Assembly: GCF_031127835.1 (NCBI RefSeq)
Contig: NZ_JARXHX010000007.1
Span: 206,432-270,431, forward strand
Origin: Pelagicoccus sp. SDUM812002
GTDB lineage: Bacteria; Verrucomicrobiota; Verrucomicrobiia; Opitutales; Opitutaceae
Length of the DNA stretch: 64,000 nt
Direction: 5' to 3'
The translations under genes and the position numbers were made by a program. The notes under the pieces were generated by a model that made no database searches, had not been told where the DNA came from, and worked only from the letters and a program-made list of their open reading frames with translations. Of this stretch, positions 26,249 through 34,793 are shown one piece after another. Position 1 is the first letter of the stretch; each line of letters opens with the position of its first letter.

Positions 26249-29229
26249 TGATGGGAGTTCGGGTAACCGAGAGATTTGTAGAATTTTGCGTCAGCTTCCC
26301 GCTCATCGGCGCTGGGGTAGTCGAAGAAAGGGATCGATTCTCGCATATTGTCCGATCCACCTGTTTCAAACCGATCCAAGAGTGGTAGATACGGGGTCGC
26401 TGGCGAGTTTGAGTATTCATTTTCGATGAGGTTTCGGAGCTCGTGGTAGGAGCTCTCGGCCCCTGTCGCTTTGGAAATGCCGGCAAGCCAAAAGAGCGAC
26501 ATAACGTCTGCTTCCGGGCGGTAGAAATAGTCAGGGTTTATGGACTTGAGGTAAGTTAGGGCTTCCTTAGCTTTTTCTTCCCTATCGATTAACAGCCCGA
26601 GTCCTGCGTAGCACAGAAGCCAATTGGAGTTGTCGACAAACTGCCAAACGAAGAGGTCGAAAAAGTGTTGGGCATCCTTTTCTCTACCGAGAATAACCAT
26701 GTCGAACGAATGGTAAAGGCATGCTCCCTGATCGCCGGTGGGAAGGCGGGTGGAATTTGCATAATAAAGGGCTGCTAGAGCACTGTCTCCTTGGTACAGG
26801 TAGCACCGCGAGAGGGAATGTGTCTCGAAATAGCCCAAGTTTCTTTCGCGACTCTGTTTTTCAATCCATTGCTTCAGATAGGCAGTCTTTTGCAGCGAGG
26901 CTTGGGTATTGTCCGGATTCAGAGTTTCCTCTTGTATGCTGGCGAGGATACGGAAAGTCAAATCTCCGGAAGCTGTAATTTTTTCTTCGAAATTGAGAGG
27001 TTCGCTTCGTCGCTCGTATTCTGAAAGAGTGGACGGCAGATCGCCGAGGGATCTGTAGTGTGAAGCGCAATACAACGGAAGGTCTAAATAGGAAGGTAGG
27101 ATTTCCGCGTCCAGAACTTGTGTTGAATCTTCTAGGGATACTCCTTCCTCAAGCATGCAGGCTGCGACCCTATATCTTGAAGGTCGCAAATTGAGTGGTT
27201 CAGACGGCTTGAAAATTTCCAGCGTTTGTTCTATGGATCGATGCTGTTGCCAGTGCAGACATGCTGCTGTATCCAAACCTTCCTGACTCAATCTACCGGC
27301 GTTGAAGTCTTTTAGGAGCTGGGCTAGCGCTAGGTCTTTTCTTTGCTTTTGAATAAGGTGTAGAGCGCTTAAGTAGCGTCCGTCTCGCGCTGCTTCGAAT
27401 TTTTGGTAGGTTTCCAGAAGCACCGTCTCCTGTTTCTCAAGTTCGCCGATTTGCAAATGGAGGTGGGCTTGGAAGATGAGATGGTCTGCTTTTGATTTAC
27501 CGACATCGTAATCGGCTTGATGAAGTTCTAGTACTTCCTTCGCGAGCTCGGTCCTTGAAGTTATGTCATAAGTCCTGGCGAGGTTCCATGTGTAGTGGGC
27601 GATCGCAACTTCACCAAACAGACCAGATTGTTCGGGGTGATTTTTGTAGCAAAGTTTGATCGTCTCTTTTGCCGTTTCGGTGTCGCCCAATGCGCATCGG
27701 GCAATCGCTTTTGCCAGTAGCGCTTCCGGCTTGGTGCTGATGGCGACCGCTTTCTCGGCATAGTCTGAGGCGAGCTTGGCTTGGGATTCGAACCTAAGTG
27801 CTGAAAGCGAAGCTCCTTGCATTACACCGAACAAAATGCCTCCAACGATTGTGTTGCAGATCTCCTTTAAGCACCGTTGGTCTACAGGACTTTGACGAGC
27901 GCTGTAGCTGAGTTCGTCGCTCCACACGCTTACAAACTCTGGCTCGAGGCGGTGTATGCGCTGTACTTGTAGAAACCAATCAGGGTTCGGAGCGTAGCGC
28001 AGGAGATTGAGCGCGAGCGTCTTCAGTAGGTCTTGATAGAGACGGCTCGAGCGTGCGTCCTCCATTTTTCCAGAGAGTGCCGCGACGATGCTAGAATAGA
28101 GTCGGCTGTGGCTCTCAGCTCTATCCAGATTGTTGTAAAGTTGTGCGGGCAGGCTGCTGTTTTTAGCTGTGTATGCTCCGTGTTGGTAGTCTTTGAGGCC
28201 CATCCAAGTGTGAGACGGGGCTGGGAAGGAGTTGCTGAAGTTGAGTTGGCATTCGAGCTTGAGCGTGTCCTCGTCAAGGATGGGGAGCTCGCTCGGCTTG
28301 AGTCGGCGTTCCAGGCAAGCTAAAGCGTCTTTTGGGTCACATGTTGGTACGAGACTTTGTAATAAGGAGTAGAGCTCGTCCAAACTGTCCAGTTTGCCTT
28401 GGCTCCATTCTACGAGACGGATTGCTTTGGGGCGGATCCTGTCCTTGTAAAACGGATGCTCTTCGAGTTTTTCCAATGCCTCTTGGAGCCGCAAGTTACC
28501 GATAGGGACAGTTTGTTCGATATCTTTCGAAAGCTCAGTGGGAATCGCTTTGATACCTGCGTTGTTGGCTGAGGTGGCGAACGAGGTTCTTCGTTCGTCT
28601 GCTTCGATATGATACAAAAGATGAGTTGATGGGAGAAGTTTCGTAACCAGTTCTTCGCTGTCTTCTGTAGGCTCCGAAGTAATGGAAAATCGAGTTATAG
28701 GATATTCTTTAGGAATCAGCTTTTGGATACGCTGGATAGGATTTTCCCGAGAGGAGTTTGTGTTTAGGACCACGAAGCGCGGCGACGAACTGGGACGTGA
28801 TCGAGGCTCGTTCGTCGGTGGCCAATAGAGGGGGGGGCAGTGCGTGTTAAACCTACTTTTGAAGAAATTTTCGAAATTTGGTGGATTCGATGCTAGGTAG
28901 CAATCGATGTTCGATTCCTTGGGGACAGGTTCTTTGTGAGTCGCCAACACGTAGTATGCGCAACGAGTGAAGCGAGTCGCGCGATCGAGGCCGATCTCGA
29001 TATCTGGCTGCAAATGTCGGGCTTCATCCTTGTCGACAAGCTCAATGGCGAGTCCCTCGCTACCTAGGATGCGTTGGAGTTTGTTTCGATGTTCTTTCTC
29101 CAGCTCTGAGGGGATAAAGAGGTGCGAGTTTGGTGACGAGGCGGCTAGTAGCAGCGCTGCTCGCCATTGAATCATGCGAGGAACAAGGAGCAGTTTAGCA
29201 TCGATTGCGTAGGAGAAGTGTTCGGGCAT
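26245..29229 (-). CDS. Large TPR-containing protein of unknown function
   Basis: A 994-residue protein without signal peptide. Residues 1-300 are mixed alpha/beta and look like a nucleotide-binding or GT-B-like half (for example SPRFVVLNTNSSRENP and TRFSITSEPTED), but no family is recognised. From about residue 430 to the end it is almost wholly helical with many degenerate TPR-like units (LAKAIARCALGDTETAKET, YLYQGDSALAALYYANS). It is coupled to the TPR-methyltransferase gene by a 4-bp overlap and so probably acts with it. A scaffold or a glycosyltransferase with a peptide- or glycan-binding TPR half are both possible. No catalytic residue can be assigned. Confidence 0.75.
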   Translation of the reverse strand: MPEHFSYAIDAKLLLVPRMIQWRAALLLAASSPNSHLFIPSELEKEHRNKLQRILGSEGLAIELVDKDEARHLQPDIEIGLDRATRFTRCAYYVLATHKEPVPKESNIDCYLASNPPNFENFFKSRFNTHCPPLYWPPTNEPRSRPSSSPRFVVLNTNSSRENPIQRIQKLIPKEYPITRFSITSEPTEDSEELVTKLLPSTHLLYHIEADERRTSFATSANNAGIKAIPTELSKDIEQTVPIGNLRLQEALEKLEEHPFYKDRIRPKAIRLVEWSQGKLDSLDELYSLLQSLVPTCDPKDALACLERRLKPSELPILDEDTLKLECQLNFSNSFPAPSHTWMGLKDYQHGAYTAKNSSLPAQLYNNLDRAESHSRLYSSIVAALSGKMEDARSSRLYQDLLKTLALNLLRYAPNPDWFLQVQRIHRLEPEFVSVWSDELSYSARQSPVDQRCLKEICNTIVGGILFGVMQGASLSALRFESQAKLASDYAEKAVAISTKPEALLAKAIARCALGDTETAKETIKLCYKNHPEQSGLFGEVAIAHYTWNLARTYDITSRTELAKEVLELHQADYDVGKSKADHLIFQAHLHLQIGELEKQETVLLETYQKFEAARDGRYLSALHLIQKQRKDLALAQLLKDFNAGRLSQEGLDTAACLHWQQHRSIEQTLEIFKPSEPLNLRPSRYRVAACMLEEGVSLEDSTQVLDAEILPSYLDLPLYCASHYRSLGDLPSTLSEYERRSEPLNFEEKITASGDLTFRILASIQEETLNPDNTQASLQKTAYLKQWIEKQSRERNLGYFETHSLSRCYLYQGDSALAALYYANSTRLPTGDQGACLYHSFDMVILGREKDAQHFFDLFVWQFVDNSNWLLCYAGLGLLIDREEKAKEALTYLKSINPDYFYRPEADVMSLFWLAGISKATGAESSYHELRNLIENEYSNSPATPYLPLLDRFETGGSDNMRESIPFFDYPSADEREADAKFYKSLGYPNSHQ

Positions 29230-29550
29230 GAGGTCAGGTACGCGATCGGTAGGTTCGATGTTCTTCGGGCCTAAGGCAGATTGAATTTGGCTTGGTCCTT
29301 AACAATTGATGAGGTCTGTTGCAAAGGGATTGAGCGAAACCTTCGCTGGACTTCGCGAGCTTACCGAACAGCTTCATTCTTTCAAGGGGGTTGCCCACAT
29401 CGAACCGAGTGCTAGTTTCATGAAGACTCAAGTCAAAGCATATTTGGGACATTGAACTCAGCGCGAAAGAGTCGGTGCGTCAGAAGGCCTTGTGTCTAAA
29501 TTTTCTCTTGTGTCGGTCATGCTGCTAGTGAGACTTATTCTCGCGGCCCG
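29230..29550. other. Intergenic region between divergent glycan genes
   Basis: A 321-bp gap between the divergent 994-residue protein gene and the Rossmann-GT gene. No convincing protein, RNA gene, terminator or repeat is seen. A minus-strand frame of 72 codons has no family-like features. The promoters of both flanking genes should be here, but no clear -35/-10 pair was identified. Confidence 0.5.
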
Positions 29551-29574
29551 ATGTCAAATCAAGAGCGCTGTAGT

Positions 29575-31047
29575 ATGAATATAATCGATACAAAAAAGAC
29601 TCGGCTAGTTATATTCGGGACCGGATCGACTGCTTTGAGGGCATTGGAAGGACTGAAATCTCTAAGTGAAATCGAGTTGGTGGCCTTCTGCGACAACTCC
29701 ACTGACAGGCAGGGTACGAAATTCGAAAATGTTCCCGTACTTTCTGCTGATGAGTTGCTCAAGAACGACTGGGATCTCGTGCTTCTGGCGAGCCAATTCG
29801 CGGTAGATATTGAAAGGCAGCTTTTAAGCCTTGGTATCCCTAAGGAGCGAATACTGTCTCCTGCTCTTAATCGTATGTCTGATGCGTTGCTAGAGTATCT
29901 TGAAGATCGGGAATCGCGGCAAAGTCTTATTTTGGAAGAAGGAGAAGAGGTGCGTTTCCAAGATGTGCCGAAGATCCTGATACTAACTTCCGAGACTCTG
30001 AACAACGGTCACGGTACTGGAGTGCTAATACAACGCTACTTTTCCGGCTACCCGAAGGAAAATTTGTTCAGTATTTCTAGCTTGGGTACGGGAAAGCCTT
30101 GGCTCAAGCGAAGTGTTTGTATCAAGGACGGGACGCCTCGGAAAATTGAGGCAGTTTTGACGGAAGAGGGATTCGAGCCGAATATCGTCTACGCAACAGC
30201 AATTAACGAGCTCGATATTTTTTTGCTGTCCTCGGTTCTGCAGGTTTTGCCGGAATCGGTGAAGGTTGTTCAGCACTTTATGGATTTCATGCCTCACGAC
30301 GAGACTCTATTCCTGAATCGTTTGAATCCTCTGCTGCCGAGGATATCAGAGGTATGGGCGTTAACTGATTCGTTGAGTACAGCTCTGGGAGGAAAGATTG
30401 GACGCCCCGTAGAGCATGTCTCAGCGTTGTTTCAAAACGTGTCGGATTTGCCACGAGTCGAGTCTATGGGGCCTGGTCGATTGGTGATGCTCGGAAATGT
30501 TTGGAATCCTAAAACCGTTGGCTTTTTGGAATCAGTTTGGAGCTACTGCAAGAAAGAGGTTCCTGATCTTGGGCCTATCGATTGGTACGTGCATCCCAAT
30601 CGAATCCAGAGCCTCGTCGAGATGGGCGTCGAGTTAGGGGACGCAATTCACTGGAAGGGTTTTTCTACAGGCGAGCTTTTGCTCTCGAGACTGGCTCGCT
30701 ATGATGCCGCGTTGATCGGGTTTAACTTTGATGCAAAAGCGGAAGACGGCTATGCAAGGTATTCTCTACCCTCTCGGTTAACTGAGATCTCGATGGCTGG
30801 TCTTCCTCTGTTTGCGGTGGCTAGCCCAGATACGGAGCTTGCTCGATTTGTAGGCGAGGAAAAGGTTGGTGCTGTCGCAAGTGGACCGAATCCGATAGAG
30901 GTTGGCAAAAAATTGTCAGGCTTTTTGAGTGATCGGAAAGGATTGGAAGAAGCAGGTCGGAAGACCCGTGCCTTAGCGGAAACACGCTTTGACTTGCGCC
31001 AATTCAGGCCCCGCTTTCTCAGGCGAATAATTTCTATGGCTCTTTAA
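29575..31047 (+). CDS. Rossmann-fold domain fused to GT-B glycosyltransferase
   Basis: A two-part protein of about 490 residues. The N-terminal 85 residues form a Rossmann unit (LVIFGTGSTALRALEGL, VAFCDNSTDRQG, VLLASQFAVDIERQLLSLGI) that matches the separate protein at 23625-23996. From about residue 130 a glycosyltransferase follows (KILILTSETL, GHGTGVLIQRYFSGYPKE, VVQHFMDFMP, MLGNVWNPK, LGPIDWYVHP, HWKGFSTGE, YSLPSRLTEISMAGLP) homologous to the one at 21288-22547. I prefer the ATG at 29575, with AAGAG about 10 bp upstream, over the ATG at 29551. The fusion shows that the two domains work together. Donor sugar and acceptor are unknown. Confidence 0.85.
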   Translation: MNIIDTKKTRLVIFGTGSTALRALEGLKSLSEIELVAFCDNSTDRQGTKFENVPVLSADELLKNDWDLVLLASQFAVDIERQLLSLGIPKERILSPALNRMSDALLEYLEDRESRQSLILEEGEEVRFQDVPKILILTSETLNNGHGTGVLIQRYFSGYPKENLFSISSLGTGKPWLKRSVCIKDGTPRKIEAVLTEEGFEPNIVYATAINELDIFLLSSVLQVLPESVKVVQHFMDFMPHDETLFLNRLNPLLPRISEVWALTDSLSTALGGKIGRPVEHVSALFQNVSDLPRVESMGPGRLVMLGNVWNPKTVGFLESVWSYCKKEVPDLGPIDWYVHPNRIQSLVEMGVELGDAIHWKGFSTGELLLSRLARYDAALIGFNFDAKAEDGYARYSLPSRLTEISMAGLPLFAVASPDTELARFVGEEKVGAVASGPNPIEVGKKLSGFLSDRKGLEEAGRKTRALAETRFDLRQFRPRFLRRIISMAL

Positions 31048-31105
31048 AGAGGCTCAACCGACTGAACCGTTGGACCAAGTGTCCGGTTTCCCACCAAGCT
31101 TAGGG

Positions 31106-31261
31106 CTAGCTTCCCTGCTGGGCCTCGAGTAGCTTTTCTTGCCAAGGATCGTAATTTCTTTGCTGCTTAGTCTGCAAATCAAGCCTCAGCTCTCGCCGGG
31201 TTTCGCGAATGATGTTGAGCGGAGAGATTGACAGTGGAATCATGTGAGTGGGTTGCCACAT
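31106..31261 (-). CDS. Small ORF or gene remnant, 51 residues
   Basis: A minus-strand frame from ATG 31259-31261 (or ATG 31241-31243) to TAG at 31106-31108 gives a plausible helical, charged protein tail (for example NIIRETRRELRLDL and NYDPWQEKLLEAQQ). The frame stays open a little further upstream without an obvious start. It could be the 3' end of a deleted gene in this island or a true small protein. No family is recognised and no ribosome site is evident. Confidence 0.3.
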   Translation of the reverse strand: MWQPTHMIPLSISPLNIIRETRRELRLDLQTKQQRNYDPWQEKLLEAQQGS

Positions 31262-31331
31262 TAAGGAACTTTGTGCGTGACATGGGTATCAGTTCGATCC
31301 ATCAGACAGCTCTGACTTCGTTGCGATTCGC

Positions 31332-32003
31332 ATGCGATTGATTATCAGTGTGCTTATGGAAAATCCCCAAGAAACACCGAACCCGGGTGATGGTTACTTT
31401 TTGAACGTGCACAGGCTGTCCATCGAGTTTTTGGACAAGCTGGCTTTGCCTAAGGAGCCTTATCCTATCGATGTAATTTCAAACGAACTACGACTTAAGC
31501 TCGAGGATCGGAAGGATGTTTTTACCTCCTCGCTGCGCGACTATTCACCGCTTCGTGTTGAAGCGAGACTGCGAGATGATGTTCCCGTCGGTATGAATAC
31601 AGTCGGCATGCTGGCTGATCGTTGGACGATATTGATTCTGAAGGAGTGGTGCTTGCGAAACAAGCTCGGCAAAACTGAGGCCGCTACCGAGCTGGTGGAA
31701 AAGCAGACCACTGAAATTCTCGCTGCTCTTCGCGTGGCCGTGCCTGGCAACTCGTCGCTGAATTCGAAACTCACCCATCTAGGCGGATACTCCAAGGCTG
31801 ACAACTGGGAGGAGGCTTTCGCAGGCCTTTTCACAATTAATATTCTGCTTTGGGAATCACAGGAGACCTTGTATCAGCGGGACTTGGAGGTTTTGCCGGG
31901 TGAGGAGTTGAGGAAGTACATCCAGTTTTTCTCGAGGGGCAACGTCGAGCGCAACGAGTATATAGAGCTTTGTGAATCACGCTATTGGACTGCATATGAG
32001 TAA
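31332..32003 (+). CDS. Uncharacterised protein in glycan cluster
   Basis: A 223-residue cytoplasmic protein with no signal peptide or membrane helix, predicted mostly helical. The motif GMLADRWTILILKEW weakly recalls the GELIDKLTIL.IK pattern of small unknown proteins found in glycan clusters (DUF6165/DUF4254 type), but this is not firm. ATG at 31332 is used; ATG at 31356 is an alternative. Its end overlaps the following glycosyltransferase gene by 8 nt as ATGAGTAA, so the two products are probably made together and may interact. No catalytic residues can be named. Confidence 0.7.
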   Translation: MRLIISVLMENPQETPNPGDGYFLNVHRLSIEFLDKLALPKEPYPIDVISNELRLKLEDRKDVFTSSLRDYSPLRVEARLRDDVPVGMNTVGMLADRWTILILKEWCLRNKLGKTEAATELVEKQTTEILAALRVAVPGNSSLNSKLTHLGGYSKADNWEEAFAGLFTINILLWESQETLYQRDLEVLPGEELRKYIQFFSRGNVERNEYIELCESRYWTAYE

Positions 32004-32979
32004 GGCTGTTGTTATCACCACTATAAATTCGTGCTCTGCTTCGATGATATCGACGGCTTCTCTGTGCGAATCATCAGGCTTTGGCCTCTATCTCGCAGGG
32101 GACAAAAAAGGGCCGGCTTCGGTGGATGTATCTCCGAGCCATTTCATTTCTTTCGCGAAACAGGAGGAGATGTTTCCGGGCTTTGCCGCGCTTTGCCCTG
32201 CGAATCATTATGCCCGGAAGAATTTTGGATATCTAGCCGCAATGCATGCTGGCGCCACCGTTATTTGCGATCTAGACGACGATAATACCCCATCAGAGGC
32301 TTTTTTTAACGCAGTTCTAGGGGTGGAATCCGTGTCTTTTGTGAAGACCGATGGTTGGCTGAATATCTACAACGAGTTCTCAGAAGAGAACGTCTGGCCG
32401 CGCGGATATCCTCTGGCTGAGATTCAGCGCGAGCGTGAGGTTTCGCGTGGGACCGCAGAGCTCGATTGCCCGGTCGTGCAGTTTCTGGCGGACGGTGACC
32501 CTGATGTCGACGCGATTTATCGGTTCGTTGGCAAGATTCCGATTTACTTCGGTGAAGGGAAGCTCGCTCTGGAAGTGGGTACTTGGTGCCCGTTCAACAG
32601 CCAGTGCACGCACTGGGATAGCAGAGTTTTTGCTTTGCTGTACCTGCCTTCCTTCTGCCCGTTTCGCATGACGGATATCTGGCGAAGCTTTATCGCACAA
32701 CGCTTGTTGTGGGAAAACGGTATGCGTCTGGCGTTCCAATCTCCAGGGGTTTTTCAAGATCGAAACGAGCATGACCTACTAGTCGATTTCAAGGACGAGC
32801 AGCTAGGGTATTTGTACAATGCAGAGATTTGCCAAAAACTCATGAGGATGCCCTTTAAAGGAGGGCTTTCCAATTTAGGAGACGATATGATTTCTGGGTA
32901 TGAAGCGTTTGTAGATGCCTCTTTGATTGACCGGAAGGAGTTGACGCTTTTGGAGGCTTGGCTTGAGGCTCTTCCATGA
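31996..32979 (+). CDS. STELLO/DUF288-like glycosyltransferase
   Basis: A GT-A-like protein of about 327 residues. It opens with KAVVITTINSCSASM, then a CDLDDDNTPS segment at residues 91-100 supplies the metal-binding acidic cluster. Downstream FNSQCTHWDSRVFALLYLPS and CPFRMTDIWRSFIAQRLLW match the STELLO/DUF288 family pattern, whose members are probable glycosyltransferases. The ATG at 31996 starts at the first beta strand; an ATG at 31972 would add eight residues. It overlaps the upstream gene by 8 nt. The donor and the structure it builds are unknown, but the setting points to a surface or flagellar glycan. Confidence 0.8.
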   Translation: MSKAVVITTINSCSASMISTASLCESSGFGLYLAGDKKGPASVDVSPSHFISFAKQEEMFPGFAALCPANHYARKNFGYLAAMHAGATVICDLDDDNTPSEAFFNAVLGVESVSFVKTDGWLNIYNEFSEENVWPRGYPLAEIQREREVSRGTAELDCPVVQFLADGDPDVDAIYRFVGKIPIYFGEGKLALEVGTWCPFNSQCTHWDSRVFALLYLPSFCPFRMTDIWRSFIAQRLLWENGMRLAFQSPGVFQDRNEHDLLVDFKDEQLGYLYNAEICQKLMRMPFKGGLSNLGDDMISGYEAFVDASLIDRKELTLLEAWLEALP

Positions 32980-33310
32980 TTCGAGCGAATGTTCTCGGGT
33001 GAGGGATTCAGAGCGGTGAGACTGTAGATTTCGGATGGGGTGCTGGGGCTGGATCGGTCGCTAGCGAGGCCGACATTTCCGGTGTCGCTGATCCCAATCA
33101 TTAGCTAAGTTTGAAGAGGAAGCTTTTGCCGGAACATTTGGCGACTTACAGAATCTTCGTTGTAAGGTGTTTTTAGATAACGGCTTGAATTCTCGATTAT
33201 ATGGGTTGGCCCGGCGTTTGCTTTGTTGAGAGGTCGTTTTGCAAAATCTCAACTGTCGCATCTATTTTCCGCATGCCCCGGCAATTCCTGCCTAGGGCGG
33301 CTTTTCGTCT
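32980..33310. other. Non-coding gap in glycan cluster
   Basis: A 331-bp gap between two plus-strand genes. No protein with convincing composition, no terminator and no RNA gene is seen. A minus-strand frame that enters from the antisense of the upstream gene is rejected as a shadow. A promoter for the cytidylyltransferase is expected near its 3' end. Confidence 0.45.
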
Positions 33311-33886
33311 ATGTACGTCGTTGGTTCCATAATCGCTCGTTTGGGCAGCAAGAGGCTGGCCTATAAGAATCTGCTTCCGTTTGCGGGCAGGCCGTTGGTA
33401 GGGCTGGGGGTGGAGATTCTGCGTCGGGCGAAGCTCGTGGACGAGATTGTGGTTTCCACGGAGAGCGAGTTGATTGCTCGTGTGGCATTGGATTTTGGGG
33501 CGACGGTTTTGCGGCGTCCCGTTGAGTTGGCGGGGGACGAGGTCCCGTCGGTACCCGTTTTTCAGCACATCGTGGAGAATCACCCGTGTGACGTGCATGT
33601 GAATTTCAATATCAATTTCCCGATGTGCGATCCGGCGGTGATCGACCGGGCTGTGGATTTGGCCTACCGCGATGGGGAATCGCTTTCAAAGCCGTTTGCG
33701 GTATGGGCTCAGACGGTCGATCGCTTGGCCAATTACGAGGATGTTTACAAGATTACCTCCGCCATGGATAGCCTTTTTGACGACGATCGGGCGGGTCCGC
33801 TCGATGTGCACACGGAGCAGGACTTGCTCGATACATACCGTGCTGCCCAAGGTATTGAACCGGAGGGACTTCCGAAGGGATTCTAA
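33311..33886 (+). CDS. Short acylneuraminate-type cytidylyltransferase (CMP-sugar synthetase-like)
   Basis: It belongs to the NeuA/KdsB/PseF nucleotidyltransferase fold, which activates 2-keto acid sugars with CTP. The nucleotide loop is IIARLGSKRLAYKNLLPF, followed by GRPLVGLGVEIL, VVSTESELIARVA and GATVLRRPVELAGD. The C-terminal DVHTEQDL matches the family's DIDTPEDL site. With 191 residues it is about 30-40 shorter than usual, and the TSPLR-type substrate segment is replaced by NINFPMCDPAVIDRAVDL. A sialic, legionaminic or pseudaminic acid or Kdo-like substrate is possible, but no synthase for such a sugar is in the window. Confidence 0.8.
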   Translation: MYVVGSIIARLGSKRLAYKNLLPFAGRPLVGLGVEILRRAKLVDEIVVSTESELIARVALDFGATVLRRPVELAGDEVPSVPVFQHIVENHPCDVHVNFNINFPMCDPAVIDRAVDLAYRDGESLSKPFAVWAQTVDRLANYEDVYKITSAMDSLFDDDRAGPLDVHTEQDLLDTYRAAQGIEPEGLPKGF

Positions 33887-33977
33887 ATGAGTGAAGTTAC
33901 TCAAGAAGGCCGTGTCTACTACCGATACAAAAGGGTGGGGTTGCTCTCGCTCCTGACCCTACCATGAGACTGAAAAA

Positions 33978-34793
33978 ATGACTCTGAATACCCTTTTTAA
34001 ATCGCTTCTAATGACTCTCGTTTTCGTGAGCTTATGTGGCCCTGCTAGTGCCGCGTCTCTCGAGCTAGGCCACGTGCGGGCGAAACGTCGCGGTTGGGCC
34101 GAAGTGGAAAACTCTGCTCCTTCAAAAACGACCAAAGAGTTGGCGGCGTTCGAAGAGGTGGAGGTGGAGATGACCGAAGATACTTTTCAGGAGGAAGAGG
34201 AGGAAGTGCACGCCCATGAGCTGACGGAATTTGACGAGCCCCCTAGTGAATCGAACATGACCGTTAAGGCCCGTTTGAAAAGGGTCCGCAGTTCGGTGAA
34301 GCGATTAGGCGGGTTGGTCTTGATAGGACGTGGAACTGAAAAGAAGCCAACCTTGCGAGAGGGATACCTGGCGGTGGACGCGCCGCCCGCCCTTAGATTT
34401 TCCGATATAGACCCTGTCAATGATCGCCCGCCCTCGCCGGCTCTTCCCGAGTTCAACTTCGTCGCTAGCGAGTATATGCCTTACCTGATCGAAAGCGGAT
34501 TGTCGGAAGACGAGCTCAATAACGCTGCCATGTTGTCGGAAATCGTTATTGAGATGGCTCCGCACGAGATCGTTTCAGGCAAGATTGAAACGCGGAGCAG
34601 AGCGCAGGAAGAAATGGTCGAACATTTCGACTTGGATGAGCAACGTTCGTCCGTTTTGAGACCTGAAGAAGTCCTGATCTACTTCGAGACGGATACCAAC
34701 GGGGGAAAAACTGGTGCGATGGTTCCCTTCTCTCCGGCAACTCCTTCGACCAATACGATCAAGAGCTCTGCGACCCTGACTAAAGAAAAGTGA
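33978..34793 (+). CDS. Exported acidic protein of unknown function
   Basis: A 271-residue protein with a clear signal peptide (LLMTLVFVSLCGPASA, cleavage before ASLELG). The mature part is hydrophilic and acidic with a run of glutamates (QEEEEEVHAHE). No domain is recognised. GAG lies about 12 bp upstream of the ATG at 33978. Its TGA overlaps the next gene's ATG by one base (TGATG), so it is the first gene of a three-gene operon with the TPR protein and the FlgN-like protein. It may serve an envelope or motility structure, by context only. Confidence 0.75.
   Translation: MTLNTLFKSLLMTLVFVSLCGPASAASLELGHVRAKRRGWAEVENSAPSKTTKELAAFEEVEVEMTEDTFQEEEEEVHAHELTEFDEPPSESNMTVKARLKRVRSSVKRLGGLVLIGRGTEKKPTLREGYLAVDAPPALRFSDIDPVNDRPPSPALPEFNFVASEYMPYLIESGLSEDELNNAAMLSEIVIEMAPHEIVSGKIETRSRAQEEMVEHFDLDEQRSSVLRPEEVLIYFETDTNGGKTGAMVPFSPATPSTNTIKSSATLTKEK

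Noticed and set aside
29234..29452. 72-codon minus-strand frame in the intergenic gap
   Set aside because: No family-like sequence, no ribosome site, ordinary composition for a random frame.
32754..33101. 115-codon minus-strand frame across the end of the STELLO-like gene
   Set aside because: Most of it is antisense to a supported gene; the rest has no motif.
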